In this document: positions 9,202-21,781 of the stretch, piece by piece
How positions within the stretch are numbered: the first letter of the stretch is position 1
How the letters are laid out: each line of letters starts with the position of its first letter
Assembly (NCBI RefSeq): GCF_003151075.1
Contig: NZ_CP029482.1
Coordinates: forward strand, 2,294,001-2,358,000
DNA: 64,000 bases
DNA from: Pseudomonas sp. 31-12
GTDB lineage: Bacteria > Pseudomonadota > Gammaproteobacteria > Pseudomonadales > Pseudomonadaceae
Direction of reading: 5' to 3'
Program-made: the position numbers and the translations under genes
The notes under the pieces: generated by a model
Told to the model about the DNA's origin: nothing
The model's input: the letters and a program-made list of their open reading frames with translations, nothing else
Database searches by the model: none

Positions 9202-9413
9202 GGCCGGGTACTCCTTGTTTCAGGTTCTTGGGTGCTATCGGGTTGTGGCTCATCGGCAAACGGCAACAGGCGCGCTTCGGCGAATTCCGGGTTGCGCTTG
9301 CTGTTGAACACCCATAGCGTCAGGCCGACGAAGGCCACGAACACGACGACCGTACCGAGACCGCGGATCATTCCACTGCTTATCACGGTCACTATTTCGA
9401 AGGGTATGGTCAT
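9198..9413 (-). CDS. ccoQ: cbb3 oxidase small subunit CcoQ (operon 2)
   Basis: Small single-pass subunit (71 aa). The segment [20 protein letters not shown] corresponds to CcoQ1, preceded by a 14-residue N-terminal extension ([14 protein letters not shown]) and followed by the FNSKRN positive stretch. ATG 9413 lies just 3 bases after the ccoO2 stop. A shorter internal start at the MIRGLG methionine cannot be excluded. Confidence 0.88.
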   Translation of the reverse strand: MTIPFEIVTVISSGMIRGLGTVVVFVAFVGLTLWVFNSKRNPEFAEARLLPFADEPQPDSTQEPETRSTRP

Positions 9414-9416
9414 GGC

Positions 9417-10025
9417 TCACCTCTTGCTCTTGATGGCAGTGCCGAGCACTTGCAGGTAAGAAACGAGTGCGTCCATTTCGGTCTTGCCCTTGAGGCTGGC
9501 GACCGCGCCGCTGATGTCGTCATCGCTGTATGGCACGCCGAGGGTGCGCATGGTGCGGATCTTGGTTTCGGTGTGGCTGCTGTCGACCGCTTGCGTGACC
9601 AGCCATGGGTAGGCAGGCATCTTCGATTCGGGTACGACGTTGCGCGGGTTGTACAAGTGCGCGCGGTGCCAGTCATCCGAGTAGCGCGCGCCGACCCGGG
9701 CCAGGTCCGGACCGGTACGTTTCGAGCCCCAGAGGAATGGGTGATCCCAGACGCTTTCACCGGCCACCGAGTAGTGGCCGTAACGTTCGGTCTCGGCGCG
9801 GAATGGCCGGATCATCTGCGAGTGGCAACCGACGCAGCCTTCGCGGATGTAAATGTCGCGACCTTCCAGTTGCAGCGCGGTGTAGGGCTTCATGCCTTCC
9901 ACCGGTTTATTGGTCACGTCCTGGAAGAACAGCGGGACGATCTGGGTCAGACCGCCGATGCTCACGGCCAAGACCATCAGCAGCATCAGCAGGCCGACGT
10001 TTTTCTCGATTGTTTCGTGTTTCAT
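9417..10025 (-). CDS. ccoO: cbb3 cytochrome c oxidase subunit II CcoO (operon 2)
   Basis: Monoheme membrane cytochrome c (202 aa), the same length as copy 1 and nearly identical through the anchor, the [12 protein letters not shown] heme site and the [10 protein letters not shown] region. Differences concentrate in the last third. It follows ccoN2 by about 10 bases with a GGAGTCC-type ribosome site. Confidence 0.96.
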   Translation of the reverse strand: MKHETIEKNVGLLMLLMVLAVSIGGLTQIVPLFFQDVTNKPVEGMKPYTALQLEGRDIYIREGCVGCHSQMIRPFRAETERYGHYSVAGESVWDHPFLWGSKRTGPDLARVGARYSDDWHRAHLYNPRNVVPESKMPAYPWLVTQAVDSSHTETKIRTMRTLGVPYSDDDISGAVASLKGKTEMDALVSYLQVLGTAIKSKR

Positions 10026-10035
10026 GGCGGACTCC

Positions 10036-11460
10036 TCAGGCGATCTGCGCGGCAGCGGTGACTTCGGCAGGCTGCGAGGCCTGCACGGTGCGCCAGGTGT
10101 TGTAAGCCATCAGGAACATGCCGCTGAGGAAGATCGCACCGCCCACCAGTCGCACGACGAAGCCTGGGTGGCTGGCCACCAGGGTTTCGACGAAGGAGTA
10201 GGTCAGCGTGCCGTCTTCGTTGACTGCGCGCCACATGAGGCCCTGGGCGATGCCGTTGACCCACATCGAGGCGATGTACAGCACGGTGCCGATGGTGGCG
10301 AGCCAGAAGTGCGCGTTGATCAGGCCGATGCTGTGCATCTGCGTGCGGCCGAAGATTTTCGGGATCATGTGGTACAGCGCGCCGATTGAAATCATCGCTA
10401 CCCAACCGAGTGCCCCGGCGTGAACGTGGCCGATGGTCCAGTCGGTGTAGTGGGAGAGGGCGTTGACCGTCTTGATCGCCATCATCGGCCCTTCGAAGGT
10501 CGACATGCCGTAGAAGGCCAGCGAGACCACGAGAAAGCGCAGGATCGGGTCGCTGCGCAACTTATGCCAGGCGCCCGACAGGGTCATCATCCCGTTGATC
10601 ATCCCGCCCCAGCTTGGCGCCAGCAGGATCAGCGACATCACCATGCCCAGCGACTGCGCCCAGTCCGGCAGCGCGGTGTAGTGCAAGTGGTGCGGACCGG
10701 CCCAGATGTACAGGGTGATCAGGGCCCAGAAGTGCACGATCGACAAGCGATAGGAATACACCGGACGCTCGGCCTGTTTCGGCACGAAGTAATACATCAT
10801 CCCGAGGAAACCGGCGGTGAGGAAAAAGCCTACGGCGTTGTGGCCGTACCACCACTGAACCATGGCATCGGTCGCACCGGCGTACACCGAGTACGACTTG
10901 GTGAAACTCACCGGCAATTCAACGTTGTTGACGATGTGCAGAATCGCCACGGTGATGATGAACGCACCGAAGAACCAGTTGCCGACGTAGATGTGCTTGG
11001 TCTTGCGTTTGGCCAATGTGCCGAAGAACACGATGGCGTAGGCGACCCAGACAATGGTGATCAGGATGTCGATCGGCCATTCCAGCTCGGCGTACTCCTT
11101 GGAACTGGTGTAGCCCAGGGGCAGGCTGATCGCCGCCAGCAGGATCACCAATTGCCAGCCCCAGAAGCAGAACGCGGCGATTTTCGGTGCAAACAGCTGG
11201 GTCTGGCAGGTGCGTTGCACCGAATAGAATGAACTGGCGAACAGGGCGCAACCGCCGAAGGCGAAGATCACCGCGTTGGTGTGCAGCGGGCGCAACCGGC
11301 CGAAACTGGTCCACGGCAAATCGAAGTTGAGTTCAGGCCAGACCAATTGGGCCGCGAGAAAAACCCCGAGCCCCATGCCGACGATGCCCCACACCACCGT
11401 CATAATGGCGAATTGGCGGACCACCTTGTAGTTGTAGGCGGTACTGATAGAAGTGTTCAT
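10036..11460 (-). CDS. ccoN: cbb3 cytochrome c oxidase subunit I CcoN (operon 2)
   Basis: Catalytic heme-copper subunit (474 aa), strongly similar to copy 1 and with the same histidine motifs ([34 protein letters not shown]). Start taken at ATG 11460 ([14 protein letters not shown]), preceded by a GGGGAA ribosome site; the open frame continues upstream but is not conserved. A perfect ANR box lies about 130 bases upstream. By position this equals operon 2 of P. aeruginosa, known to be induced at low oxygen by ANR. Confidence 0.96.
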   Translation of the reverse strand: MNTSISTAYNYKVVRQFAIMTVVWGIVGMGLGVFLAAQLVWPELNFDLPWTSFGRLRPLHTNAVIFAFGGCALFASSFYSVQRTCQTQLFAPKIAAFCFWGWQLVILLAAISLPLGYTSSKEYAELEWPIDILITIVWVAYAIVFFGTLAKRKTKHIYVGNWFFGAFIITVAILHIVNNVELPVSFTKSYSVYAGATDAMVQWWYGHNAVGFFLTAGFLGMMYYFVPKQAERPVYSYRLSIVHFWALITLYIWAGPHHLHYTALPDWAQSLGMVMSLILLAPSWGGMINGMMTLSGAWHKLRSDPILRFLVVSLAFYGMSTFEGPMMAIKTVNALSHYTDWTIGHVHAGALGWVAMISIGALYHMIPKIFGRTQMHSIGLINAHFWLATIGTVLYIASMWVNGIAQGLMWRAVNEDGTLTYSFVETLVASHPGFVVRLVGGAIFLSGMFLMAYNTWRTVQASQPAEVTAAAQIA

Positions 11461-11559
11461 GGTTCCCCATCCACGGTTCAGCCGAAGTGAGCACGCTTGC
11501 AACAAAAAGGCAGCGCGTCCTTCGCCTGGAGTTATAGGCAGACTAAAAGCGAGGTAAGC

Positions 11560-12237
11560 ATGGACAAAGAGCACAAGGCCAGTATTGACGGGGATCAATG
11601 GGCGCAGTGTGTGCGGGATCATGGATGGTTGTGGAATGCCGCCTCAGGACCTGCATCGGTAACCCTGATCCTCGCCCACGGCGCCGGTGCGCCAATGGAC
11701 AGCGGCTGGATGAACGACATGGCTGCACGCCTTGCTGCATCTGGGATCAACGTGCTGCGTTTCGAGTTTCCATACATGGCACAACGGCGTATTGACGGGG
11801 GTAAGCGTCCACCGAATCCGGCGCCGAAACTGTTGGAATGCTGGCGTGAGGTGTACGCCGAGGTGCGACGCCATGTCACTGGGCGTCTGGCCATTGGCGG
11901 CAAGTCCATGGGCGGGCGGATGGCCAGTCTTTTGGCGGATGAGCTGCAGGCGGATGCGTTGGTGTGCCTCGGTTATCCGTTTTATGCGGTGGGTAAACCG
12001 GAGAAACCTCGGGTCGAACATTTGTCTTCGTTGAAGACGCCGACATTGATCGTGCAGGGTGAGCGGGATGCGCTGGGCAATCGCGAGGCGGTCGAAGGTT
12101 ATGAGTTGGCGCCGAGCATCCAGGTGTTCTGGCTGGTGGCGGGGGATCATGATTTGAAGCCGCTGAAGGCTTCCGGGTTTACCCATGAACAGCATTTGGT
12201 TGCAGCGGCGCAGAAGGTAACTGGATTTCTTGCGTAA
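11560..12237 (+). CDS. Alpha/beta hydrolase (KANL3/TEX30-like family)
   Basis: Small cytoplasmic alpha/beta hydrolase (225 aa) of unknown substrate. The oxyanion-region motif [13 protein letters not shown], the nucleophile elbow [11 protein letters not shown] (serine), VQGERDALG (acidic residue) and VAGDHDLKP (histidine) make a complete catalytic triad. Start at ATG 11560 is supported by GAGGT five bases upstream; an in-frame TTG at 11497 adds a non-conserved extension. The gene is divergent from ccoN2, and the ANR box for ccoN2 lies within codons 9-13, so its N-terminal codons are under dual constraint. Confidence 0.85.
   Translation: MDKEHKASIDGDQWAQCVRDHGWLWNAASGPASVTLILAHGAGAPMDSGWMNDMAARLAASGINVLRFEFPYMAQRRIDGGKRPPNPAPKLLECWREVYAEVRRHVTGRLAIGGKSMGGRMASLLADELQADALVCLGYPFYAVGKPEKPRVEHLSSLKTPTLIVQGERDALGNREAVEGYELAPSIQVFWLVAGDHDLKPLKASGFTHEQHLVAAAQKVTGFLA
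11585..11598 (-). promoter_or_regulatory. ANR/FNR box for ccoNOQP-2
   Basis: TTGACGGGGATCAA is a perfect match to TTGAY-N4-RTCAA (on the minus strand TTGATCCCCGTCAA). Its centre is about 132 bases from the ccoN2 start. A class II FNR-type arrangement (start point about 41.5 bases from the box centre) predicts transcription from about 11550, with CATGCT as a passable -10 at 11557-11562. The box lies inside the first codons of the divergent hydrolase gene. Confidence 0.8.
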
Positions 12238-12258
12238 TGTTGAAAGGTCCCCCGGCGA

Positions 12259-12675
12259 CTAATCATCCAGATCTGGATAGTGAATCTTGCCAACTACCCA
12301 AGGTTCGACAATTTCACAATGCACCGTTCGCAGAAATGAACCCCATTCTCTGCGGTTATGTGCATCCGGGCCGGTGATCGTCAGCAAAAGATACTCATCC
12401 CGGAAGGCGTCATAGGCATAGATCAGCCAGAAGTCATTGCCGGGGTCGTCAAGCAGAACCGTTCGATAATATTGACGGTCGATTTTTGCCCAACGTGCTT
12501 GAGTTTCCTGAGTGCTGGCCAAATGGATGTGGTGCATATCAATCAGGTCGAGTCGTTCGTCTCGCCCGAAAATGGCTGGCAGTTCATCGCACACTTTGTA
12601 GTTGTAGAAGTGTGCGGCGAAGTTCTGCCAGTTGTGGATCTGTTCAAAAAGCGCAGAAATTTTGACGGCTGGCAT
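12259..12675 (-). CDS. YafO-family type II toxin (predicted mRNA interferase)
   Basis: Probable toxin of 138 aa. The segments LPAIFGRDERLD, HHIHLA, YYRTV and FWLIYAYDAF correspond in order to those of E. coli YafO (LPDIFGRD, HIHLA, FSRTND, LVY), a ribosome-dependent mRNA interferase. It lies directly downstream of a short gene (12682-12828), which is the usual antitoxin-toxin order. The local DNA is less GC-rich than the flanks, in keeping with a mobile accessory module. Family assignment is by motif recall; activity is inferred. Confidence 0.75.
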   Translation of the reverse strand: MPAVKISALFEQIHNWQNFAAHFYNYKVCDELPAIFGRDERLDLIDMHHIHLASTQETQARWAKIDRQYYRTVLLDDPGNDFWLIYAYDAFRDEYLLLTITGPDAHNRREWGSFLRTVHCEIVEPWVVGKIHYPDLDD

Positions 12676-12681
12676 CCAATG

Positions 12682-12828
12682 CTACTTTGTAATAGGTAGC
12701 TTGCCAGTGATCACAAATTTATCGAACGCTTTCTGCCCATCACGCGCGGCCTGCCGGACATCAAGAAAAGTCAGTTCATCGCGAACGAGCTTTTTGTCGG
12801 GTTTGCCAATCTTTCTGGTGGTGGCCAT
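12682..12828 (-). CDS. Short putative antitoxin partner of the YafO-type toxin
   Basis: Encodes 48 aa starting MATTRKIGKPDKKLVRDEL; rich in Lys, Arg and Asp. I do not recognise the family; it does not resemble the Phd/YefM-type YafN antitoxin. Start chosen at ATG 12828 because GGAG lies six bases before it; an in-frame ATG at 12855 would add nine residues but has no clear ribosome site. The stop is six bases before the toxin start, so the two are probably co-expressed. The role is inferred from position only. Confidence 0.6.
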   Translation of the reverse strand: MATTRKIGKPDKKLVRDELTFLDVRQAARDGQKAFDKFVITGKLPITK

Positions 12829-13010
12829 CGGAGGCTCCGAAGGAAATGTATTCATGCTGACCAGCTTAAGTGATTGAGTTTTTGCCAGCAAACAATAGAG
12901 TCCGGCCTTGAGGCGGACAAGTCGGCGGATTCCGGTGCGGCTGTAGGCAGTGGCGCAAAGTTGTGTAGCCTGCGATGGTGGGCTTTTGGCATTTGAGCTT
13001 TTAAACCGAT

Positions 13011-13046
13011 AATAAAAAACCCGGAAGCTCTCGCCATCCGGGTTTT
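13011..13046 (-). terminator. Rho-independent terminator of aer
   Basis: Stem AAAACCCGGA with TCCGGGTTTT, 19 bases after the aer stop; on the minus strand it is followed by TTTTTTATT. Confidence 0.88.
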
Positions 13047-13064
13047 CTGACTTCACCAAGCCAA

Positions 13065-14630
13065 TCAGCGATTGAACCGCTCCACCAACGAATACTGTGT
13101 ATTCGCCGTCTTCGTCAGCTCTTCACTTAACAATGCCGAGTGCTGCGCCTGTTCCGACGTCTGATCCGCCAGGTGCGAGATGTTGCTGATGTTACGGCTG
13201 ATCTCTTCAGCCACCGCACTTTGCTCTTCAGTCGCCGCAGCAATCTGGGTGGTCATGTCGGTGATGTTGGCTACCGCTTCGCTGATCCCCACCAGCGCCT
13301 GATCCGCTTCCAGTACCCGCGCCACGCCTTCTTCCGCCTGGCGATGCCCGGCTTCCATGGTTTGCACCGCGGTGCTGGCGGTTTGCTGCAGCTTGGCGAT
13401 CAGGGCGTGAATCTGCCCGGTAGATTCGCTGGTGCGCTGCGCCAGTTGACGGACTTCGTCAGCCACCACCGCAAAACCACGGCCCATCTCGCCGGCACGG
13501 GCTGCTTCAATAGCCGCATTCAGCGCCAGCAGGTTGGTCTGGTCGGCGATGCCTTTGATCACGTCGACCACACCGCCGATTTCGTCGCTGTCCTTGGCCA
13601 GTTGGGTCACGGTCGCGCCGGTTTCACCGACCACCACCGACAGGCGCTGGATGGCTTCGCGGGTTTCCCCGGCGATGTCGCGGCCGCGACCGGTCAGGCG
13701 ATTGGCTTCCTGAGTCGCGTCGGCGGTGCGCTGTACGTGGCTGGCGACTTCCTGCGTGGTGGCGGCCATCTGATTGACGGCGGTGGCCACTTGCTCGGTT
13801 TCGACGCGTTGACGTTCCAGGCCAGTGGAGCTGCTGTGAGCCAGGGTGTCGGACTGTTTTGCCTGGTCGCTCAAATGCTCGGCAGTGTCCTGCAAGCGGG
13901 TCAGGCAGGTTTTCAGACGCGCTTCCTGGCTGAGGATCGACATCTCCAACCGTGCCTGGGCGCCACGGCTGTCAGTGTACATCTGCGCAATCAGCGGGTC
14001 GGAGGTGGTCTGCTCGGCCAAGAGCAGCAAGCGCTTGAGACCACGCTGTTGCCAGCTCAAGCCCAACAGGCCCAACGGCACCGAAAGGCCGGCGGCGAGG
14101 GCGAAGCCCCACTGGGAGTTGAGCGACGCACCGATCATGAAGCTCAGTTGGCTGACCAGAATGAACGGCAGCCAGTCCTGAAGCACCGGCAACCATTTGT
14201 CTGTCGAAGGAATGGCCGACTTGCCCTGGTTGATGCGTTGGTAGAGCGTTTCGGCACGGCGGATCTGCTCGGCGGTGGGTTTGACCCGCACCGACTCGTA
14301 GCCGACCACCTGATTGCCTTCGAACACCGGCGTGACATAGGCGTTAACCCAGTAGTGGTCACCGGTCTTGCAGCGATTCTTGACAATGCCCATCCATGGC
14401 AAGCCTTGTTTCAGTGTGCCCCACATGTGTGCGAACACCGCGGCCGGGACGTCGGGGTGACGGACCAGGTTATGCGGCGCACGGATCAGCTCCTCACGAG
14501 AAAACCCGCTGATTTCGACGAAGGCGTCGTTGCAGTAGGTGATCACGCCCTTGGCATCGGTGGTGGAAATCAACCGTTGCTGAGCCGGGAAGGTCCGTTC
14601 GCGTTGTGTGGTGGGCTGGTTGTTACGCAT
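13065..14630 (-). CDS. aer: Aerotaxis receptor Aer (PAS domain methyl-accepting chemotaxis protein)
   Basis: Energy/oxygen taxis transducer (521 aa). An N-terminal PAS domain (about 20-120: [41 protein letters not shown]) binds FAD in the family. A hydrophobic pair of segments follows (about 160-200), then a cytoplasmic signalling domain with the chemoreceptor hairpin tip [20 protein letters not shown] and [13 protein letters not shown]. Start taken at ATG 14630 ([12 protein letters not shown]); TTG 14648 is less likely. Location close to the cbb3 operons fits a role in finding suitable oxygen levels. Same length as the P. aeruginosa protein as I recall it. Confidence 0.94.
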   Translation of the reverse strand: MRNNQPTTQRERTFPAQQRLISTTDAKGVITYCNDAFVEISGFSREELIRAPHNLVRHPDVPAAVFAHMWGTLKQGLPWMGIVKNRCKTGDHYWVNAYVTPVFEGNQVVGYESVRVKPTAEQIRRAETLYQRINQGKSAIPSTDKWLPVLQDWLPFILVSQLSFMIGASLNSQWGFALAAGLSVPLGLLGLSWQQRGLKRLLLLAEQTTSDPLIAQMYTDSRGAQARLEMSILSQEARLKTCLTRLQDTAEHLSDQAKQSDTLAHSSSTGLERQRVETEQVATAVNQMAATTQEVASHVQRTADATQEANRLTGRGRDIAGETREAIQRLSVVVGETGATVTQLAKDSDEIGGVVDVIKGIADQTNLLALNAAIEAARAGEMGRGFAVVADEVRQLAQRTSESTGQIHALIAKLQQTASTAVQTMEAGHRQAEEGVARVLEADQALVGISEAVANITDMTTQIAAATEEQSAVAEEISRNISNISHLADQTSEQAQHSALLSEELTKTANTQYSLVERFNR

Positions 14631-14733
14631 GGCTTTTTCAATCCGCAAGGCTTTGAGAGGTTGTCGGCGCCGTCAGGAATTTATTGAAATTATTTTTCAG
14701 TAATCAGCGGCGCGTCGCAAAACGGCCATTGCC

Positions 14734-15525
14734 TCAGCCGGCGAGCATCGGGTAGGTGAACAGGGCGAAATGCAGCAGGTTCAAGCCGAAATGGGTGGCG
14801 ATGGCCGCCCCCAAACCGCCAAAACGGTAGGCTAGACCATAGCCGACACCTGCCAGGCCCGCCAGTAGCACCCAATGCCAACCCGCCCCCACATGCACCA
14901 GGCCGAATAACAGCGAGGCGAGCAGCAACGCCAGGTTTTCACCGTGGGGCAGGTGCTTGAAGTGCCGGCTCAGCCCGCCCTGGACGTAACCGCGAAACAA
15001 CGCTTCCTCCACCAGCGTTACCAGCAGCAAATTGTTCAGCACCCACAACCCGGCTTGATCCGGCCACTTCGGCGCCCAACTGATCATCCCCAGCAAGAGC
15101 GCACCGCCCAATGCCAGCACGGCGCTTAACGTGAGCGCCAATGCGGTGGCATAGAGGGAAAGATGCAGTGAGCGCCGGCCGACAATCCATGGGCACACCA
15201 GCAACAGCCAGAAGCCGATCAGGGGTTTGTCCTGATTCAGGTACATGGAAAACGGCACGGCATCGACGGTGAAGCGTTGCGGGGCGATGCCGCGACCGTT
15301 GTAGAAGCCGGGCAGCCAGTGCATCGCCAGCGCCACGGCGAGGATGATGAACACGCCATGACCGAGGTAGCGTGCAACGGGAATCTTTTGCTGGCGGACA
15401 GCGAAACCGGCGACCAGCAGCAACGCGACGGAGATACCGGCCAGCCAGCCGATTTGGCCGTAGGTCAGGGCGAGGGTGTAGCCGAGGGAGAGAAGGGCCA
15501 GGTAAGTCCATGGCAGGGCGAGCAT
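14734..15525 (-). CDS. CPBP family intramembrane glutamic endopeptidase
   Basis: Polytopic membrane protein (263 aa) with about seven membrane segments. The CPBP (Abi) signature is present: EEALFRGYVQGG (EExxxR), FGLVHVGAGW (histidine) and THFGLNLLHF. Rce1-type proteins of this family are membrane proteases, but the substrates of bacterial members are mostly unknown. Start at ATG 15525 (MLALPWTYLALL), with AAGGA six bases upstream; sequence further upstream in the frame is only REP repeat. It lies between aer and acnA. Confidence 0.85.
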   Translation of the reverse strand: MLALPWTYLALLSLGYTLALTYGQIGWLAGISVALLLVAGFAVRQQKIPVARYLGHGVFIILAVALAMHWLPGFYNGRGIAPQRFTVDAVPFSMYLNQDKPLIGFWLLLVCPWIVGRRSLHLSLYATALALTLSAVLALGGALLLGMISWAPKWPDQAGLWVLNNLLLVTLVEEALFRGYVQGGLSRHFKHLPHGENLALLLASLLFGLVHVGAGWHWVLLAGLAGVGYGLAYRFGGLGAAIATHFGLNLLHFALFTYPMLAG

Positions 15526-15567
15526 TTTAAGTCCTTGTGTCCGAAGTGTTGCGGGTTGGCTCGGTCC

Positions 15568-15659
15568 ATGTGGGAGCGGGCTTGCTCGCGAAGAGGCCAT
15601 GACATTCACCATCATCGTCGACAGCTAATCCGCTTTCGTGAGCAAGCCCGCTCCCACAT
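15568..15659. repeat. REP-type inverted repeat, small class
   Basis: The outer arms ATGTGGGAGCGGGCTTGCTC and its complement are about 90 bases apart. Same class as 29791-29884 and 60891-60985. Lies between the CPBP gene start and the acnA terminator. Confidence 0.88.
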
Positions 15660-15718
15660 TTAGATCAGTGTTGTCTGCACGTTGGGTGCAGGATTATAGA
15701 GGCGTAGGCGACTCAAAC

Positions 15719-15742
15719 AAAAACACCGCCCGAAGGCGGTGT
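15719..15742 (-). terminator. Rho-independent terminator of acnA
   Basis: Stem ACACCGCC/GGCGGTGT with loop CGAA, 17 bases after the acnA stop; followed by TTTTTG on the minus strand. Confidence 0.93.
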
Positions 15743-15758
15743 CTGTGTCAGCAGGCGG

Positions 15759-18500
<2,742 letters not shown>

Positions 18501-18722
18501 TGCGATCACTCCTTTGAGTCCGCACGGCTACGGACTGAGGGGACGGACAGAGCATTAAAACTAGCCCTGTTTTAAGTAGCTGGCTAATAACTGGACTCTA
18601 TCGACAAGTCCGAGGTTCCGAACTCGGCTATCATGCGCCGGTTTTCGTGACAGGCTTTGCTTCAACGCAAGCCTGGGCATCGCGCAGTGGCTGAATTCTT
18701 CGCCAACTGCCCAGGAGTAAGA

Positions 18723-19796
18723 ATGAACACCCTCTTTATGCACTGCCGGCCGGGCTTCGAAGGCGAAGTCTGTTCCGAGATTTCCGAACACGCCGCACGG
18801 CTGAACGTGGCGGGTTATGCCAAGGCCAAGACCGCCAGCGCCTGCGCCGAATTCATTTGCACCGAAGAAGACGGCGCTGAGCGCCTGATGCGCGGTCAGC
18901 GTTTTGCCGAGCTGATCTTTCCGCGCCAGTGGGCGCGCGGGATCTTCATCGATCTGCCGGAAACCGACCGCATCAGCGTGATCCTCGCGCACATGGCCGA
19001 CTTCCCGCTGTGCGGCAGCCTGTGGCTGGAAATGGTCGACACCAACGATGGCAAGGAACTGTCGAACTTCTGCAAAAAGTTCGAAGGCCACCTGCGCAAG
19101 GCGCTGATGGCGGCCGGCAAGTTGGTCGAAGACGCGCAGAAGCCGCGTCTGCTGCTGACCTTCAAGAGCGGTCGCGAAGTGTTCATGGGCCTGGCCGAAT
19201 CCAACAACTCGGCGATGTGGCCGATGGGCATTCCGCGCCTGAAGTTTCCCCGTGAAGCGCCGAGCCGTTCGACGCTGAAGCTGGAAGAGGCCTGGCACCA
19301 TTTCATCCCTCGCGATCAGTGGGATGAGCGTTTGCACAGCGATATGACCGGCGTCGACCTCGGTGCCGCCCCCGGCGGCTGGACCTGGCAGTTGGTCAAC
19401 CGTGGCATGCTGGTGACTGCGATCGACAACGGCCCGATGGCTGAAAGTTTGATGGACACCGGTCTGGTGCAACACTTGATGGCGGACGGTTTCACCTTCA
19501 AGCCCAAGCAACCGGTGGACTGGATGGTCTGCGACATCGTCGAGAAGCCAGCGCGCAACGCCGCGATGCTGGAAGAATGGATTGGCGAGGGGCATTGCCG
19601 CGAAGCGGTGGTCAACCTGAAACTGCCGATGAAGCAGCGTTACGCCGAGGTGAAACGCTTGCTGGAACGGATTGCCGAGGGGTTCAAGGAGCGCGGGATT
19701 CGGGTCGAGATCGGCTGCAAGCAGCTGTATCACGACCGTGAAGAGGTGACGTGCCATTTGCGCCGGCTTGACGTGAAGAAACCCAAGTCCCGCTGA
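18723..19796 (+). CDS. rlmM: 23S rRNA C2498 2'-O-ribose methyltransferase RlmM
   Basis: SAM-dependent methyltransferase (357 aa) that modifies C2498 of 23S rRNA. An N-terminal THUMP-like part (MNTLFMHCRPGFEGEV) is followed by a Rossmann methyltransferase domain with GVDLGAAPGGWTWQL, VTAIDNGPM and WMVCDIVEKP. Start ATG 18723 has CAGGAG six bases upstream. Probable -10 TATCAT about 90 bases upstream. Sequence agrees with the family throughout. Confidence 0.95.
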   Translation: MNTLFMHCRPGFEGEVCSEISEHAARLNVAGYAKAKTASACAEFICTEEDGAERLMRGQRFAELIFPRQWARGIFIDLPETDRISVILAHMADFPLCGSLWLEMVDTNDGKELSNFCKKFEGHLRKALMAAGKLVEDAQKPRLLLTFKSGREVFMGLAESNNSAMWPMGIPRLKFPREAPSRSTLKLEEAWHHFIPRDQWDERLHSDMTGVDLGAAPGGWTWQLVNRGMLVTAIDNGPMAESLMDTGLVQHLMADGFTFKPKQPVDWMVCDIVEKPARNAAMLEEWIGEGHCREAVVNLKLPMKQRYAEVKRLLERIAEGFKERGIRVEIGCKQLYHDREEVTCHLRRLDVKKPKSR

Positions 19797-19804
19797 AAGG
19801 CTTT

Positions 19805-19935
19805 TGTGGCGAGGGAGCTTGCTCCCGCTGGGCTGCGCAGCAGCCCTAAAATCAGGCACCGAAATCTTCTGATAGACCGCATAGCCAGAATTTGGGCCGC
19901 TTCGCGACCCAGCGGGAGCAAGCTCCCTCGCCACA
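19805..19935. repeat. REP-type inverted repeat, large class (REPIN)
   Basis: Arms TGTGGCGAGGGAGCTTGCTC...GAGCAAGCTCCCTCGCCACA, 131 bases overall, starting nine bases after the rlmM stop. Same family as 761-890 and 21782-21919. Confidence 0.9.
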
Positions 19936-20006
19936 GTTACAGTCAGTACGATTTGTTAAGGCACCCGGCTTTGCGCGACAATGCCGGCCAGTTTCAGGAG
20001 TGAATC

Positions 20007-20258
20007 ATGAGTGAAATGCTTGATACGCCGGTAGACGGCACCCTCGACGCCACCGGCCTCAACTGCCCGGAACCGGTGATGATGCTGCACCAGCACATCC
20101 GTGACCTGGCACCCGGCGGCCTGCTCAAGGTAATCGCGACCGATCCGTCGACCCGTCGCGACATTCCCAAGTTCTGCGTGTTTCTCGACCATGAACTGGT
20201 CGCATGGCACGAAGAGGCAGGCACCTACCTCTACTGGATCCGCAAGAAACTCGCTTAA
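20007..20258 (+). CDS. tusA: Sulfurtransferase TusA
   Basis: Small cytoplasmic sulfur carrier (83 aa) that relays persulfide sulfur, for example for tRNA 2-thiouridine formation. The active cysteine lies in [13 protein letters not shown] (about residue 18) and the family stretch [16 protein letters not shown] is present. Start ATG 20007 with CAGGAG six bases upstream. Its last four bases overlap the end of the converging MATE gene. Confidence 0.95.
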   Translation: MSEMLDTPVDGTLDATGLNCPEPVMMLHQHIRDLAPGGLLKVIATDPSTRRDIPKFCVFLDHELVAWHEEAGTYLYWIRKKLA

Positions 20259-21679
20259 CCCGCCGAATGACTGATGCGGATCCGCTTGCGTGCGCTGCGC
20301 GTCAGGCGGATCGACAGCATCAGCGCCGCGCAACTCAAGCCCACGATCAAACCCTGCCACAGCCCGCTCGGGCCGCTCGGCGTGCCGAACCAGTCGGTCA
20401 GGCCCAGGGCGTAGCCCACCGGCAAGCCAATCCCCCAGTAGGCGAACAGGGTCAGGATCATCGTCACCCGAGTGTCCTGATAACCACGCAGTGCGCCGGC
20501 AGCTGTGACCTGGATCGCATCGGAAAACTGGAACAGCGCCGAATACACAATCAACATCGCCGCCACACGAATCACCGTCGGATCGGCGGTGTAGATCGTT
20601 GCAATGTGTTCGCGCAGCAACAGCATCATGCTCGCCGAAATACACGCATAAGCCAGCGCCGTGCCCATGCCGACGCCGGCGGCAAAGCGCGCTTCACGCG
20701 GCTCCTGACGACCGAGCGCCTGGCCGACCCGCACGGTCACGGCCATGCCGAGGGAGTAGGGGATCATGAACACCAGCGAGCTGAAGTTCAGGGCGATTTG
20801 ATGGCCTGCAACCACGGTGGCGCCGAGGCTGCCGATCAGCAGGGCGATCACCGCAAAGATGCTCGACTCGGCGAACACTGCGATGCCGATCGGCAGGCCG
20901 ATGCCCAGCAGGCGTTTGATCACCGACCATTGCGGCCAGTCGAAACGGCTGAACAACTGACTCGACTGATAGGCCGGTGCCCAGCGCTCCCAGCCGGCCA
21001 TGCCCAGCGCCATCACCCACATCACAATCGCCGTGGCCCAGCCGCAACCGACGCCGCCCATGGCCGGCACTCCGAAGTGGCCATAGATGAAGATGTAGTT
21101 AAGAGGAATGTTCAGCGCCAATCCGCACAAGCCGAGGACCATCGCCGGACGCGTCCGGCCCAGGCCGTCACTGAAGCAGCGCAACACATGGTAGAAGGCG
21201 ACGGCGGGCAGACCGCTGGCGATGCCGTGCAGGTATTGCATGCACGGGCCGATCAGCTCGGGATCAACCTTCATCAAGTGCAGAATCGGCTCGGCGCTGA
21301 GCAGCATGCCGGTCGCCATCAAACCCACCACCAGGGCCAGCCATAACGCCTGACGTACAATCGGGCCGATCTCGCTATGGGTTCCCGCGCCGAAACGCTG
21401 GGCGACTTTCGGAGTAGTGGCGAGCAAAGTGCCGGTCATCAACAGGAACACCGGCACCCAGATCGAGTTGCCGAGCGCCACGGCCGCCAGATCACGCGGG
21501 CCGACCCGGCCCGCCATCACCGCATCGACGAAGCCCATGGCGGTGGTCGCCAGCTGCGCGACCATGATCGGCAACGCCAGGGCGAGCAGGTTTTTCAGCT
21601 CCAGGCGAACCCGGGCAGGGCGGGTGAGGGAAGTAGCGGCGGGGTGATCAGTTACGGAATTCAAGGGCGAAACGTCCAA
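20255..21679 (-). CDS. MATE family multidrug efflux transporter (NorM/PmpM-like)
   Basis: Twelve-segment inner-membrane antiporter (about 474 aa) exporting cationic drugs; strongly like the Pseudomonas PmpM type ([25 protein letters not shown] split over the first helix; [26 protein letters not shown]). There is no ATG near the N-terminus: starts are TTG at 21679 or TTG at 21664, and the choice is uncertain. It converges on tusA with a four-base overlap of stop codons and no visible terminator between them. Confidence 0.88.
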   Translation of the reverse strand: MDVSPLNSVTDHPAATSLTRPARVRLELKNLLALALPIMVAQLATTAMGFVDAVMAGRVGPRDLAAVALGNSIWVPVFLLMTGTLLATTPKVAQRFGAGTHSEIGPIVRQALWLALVVGLMATGMLLSAEPILHLMKVDPELIGPCMQYLHGIASGLPAVAFYHVLRCFSDGLGRTRPAMVLGLCGLALNIPLNYIFIYGHFGVPAMGGVGCGWATAIVMWVMALGMAGWERWAPAYQSSQLFSRFDWPQWSVIKRLLGIGLPIGIAVFAESSIFAVIALLIGSLGATVVAGHQIALNFSSLVFMIPYSLGMAVTVRVGQALGRQEPREARFAAGVGMGTALAYACISASMMLLLREHIATIYTADPTVIRVAAMLIVYSALFQFSDAIQVTAAGALRGYQDTRVTMILTLFAYWGIGLPVGYALGLTDWFGTPSGPSGLWQGLIVGLSCAALMLSIRLTRSARKRIRISHSAG

Positions 21680-21781
21680 AGATTTTGATGCACGAGGCGG
21701 CGCATTCTACGCCTTGACGCAGTGGTCAGGAAAAGTCCTGTGTTAGCTATTTGTAATCACCTTTCGAACGTTGCGACATTC

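Noticed and set aside
12852..13059. N-terminal extension of the antitoxin frame
   Set aside because: Contains the aer terminator hairpin and has no ribosome site; the start at 12828 is better supported.
12259..13064. Part of a larger defence island
   Set aside because: Neighbours on both sides (hydrolase, aer) are ordinary core genes; only the two-gene pair is present.
18561..19934. 457-codon minus-strand frame opposite rlmM
   Set aside because: Shadow of RlmM running into the REP repeat; no domain.
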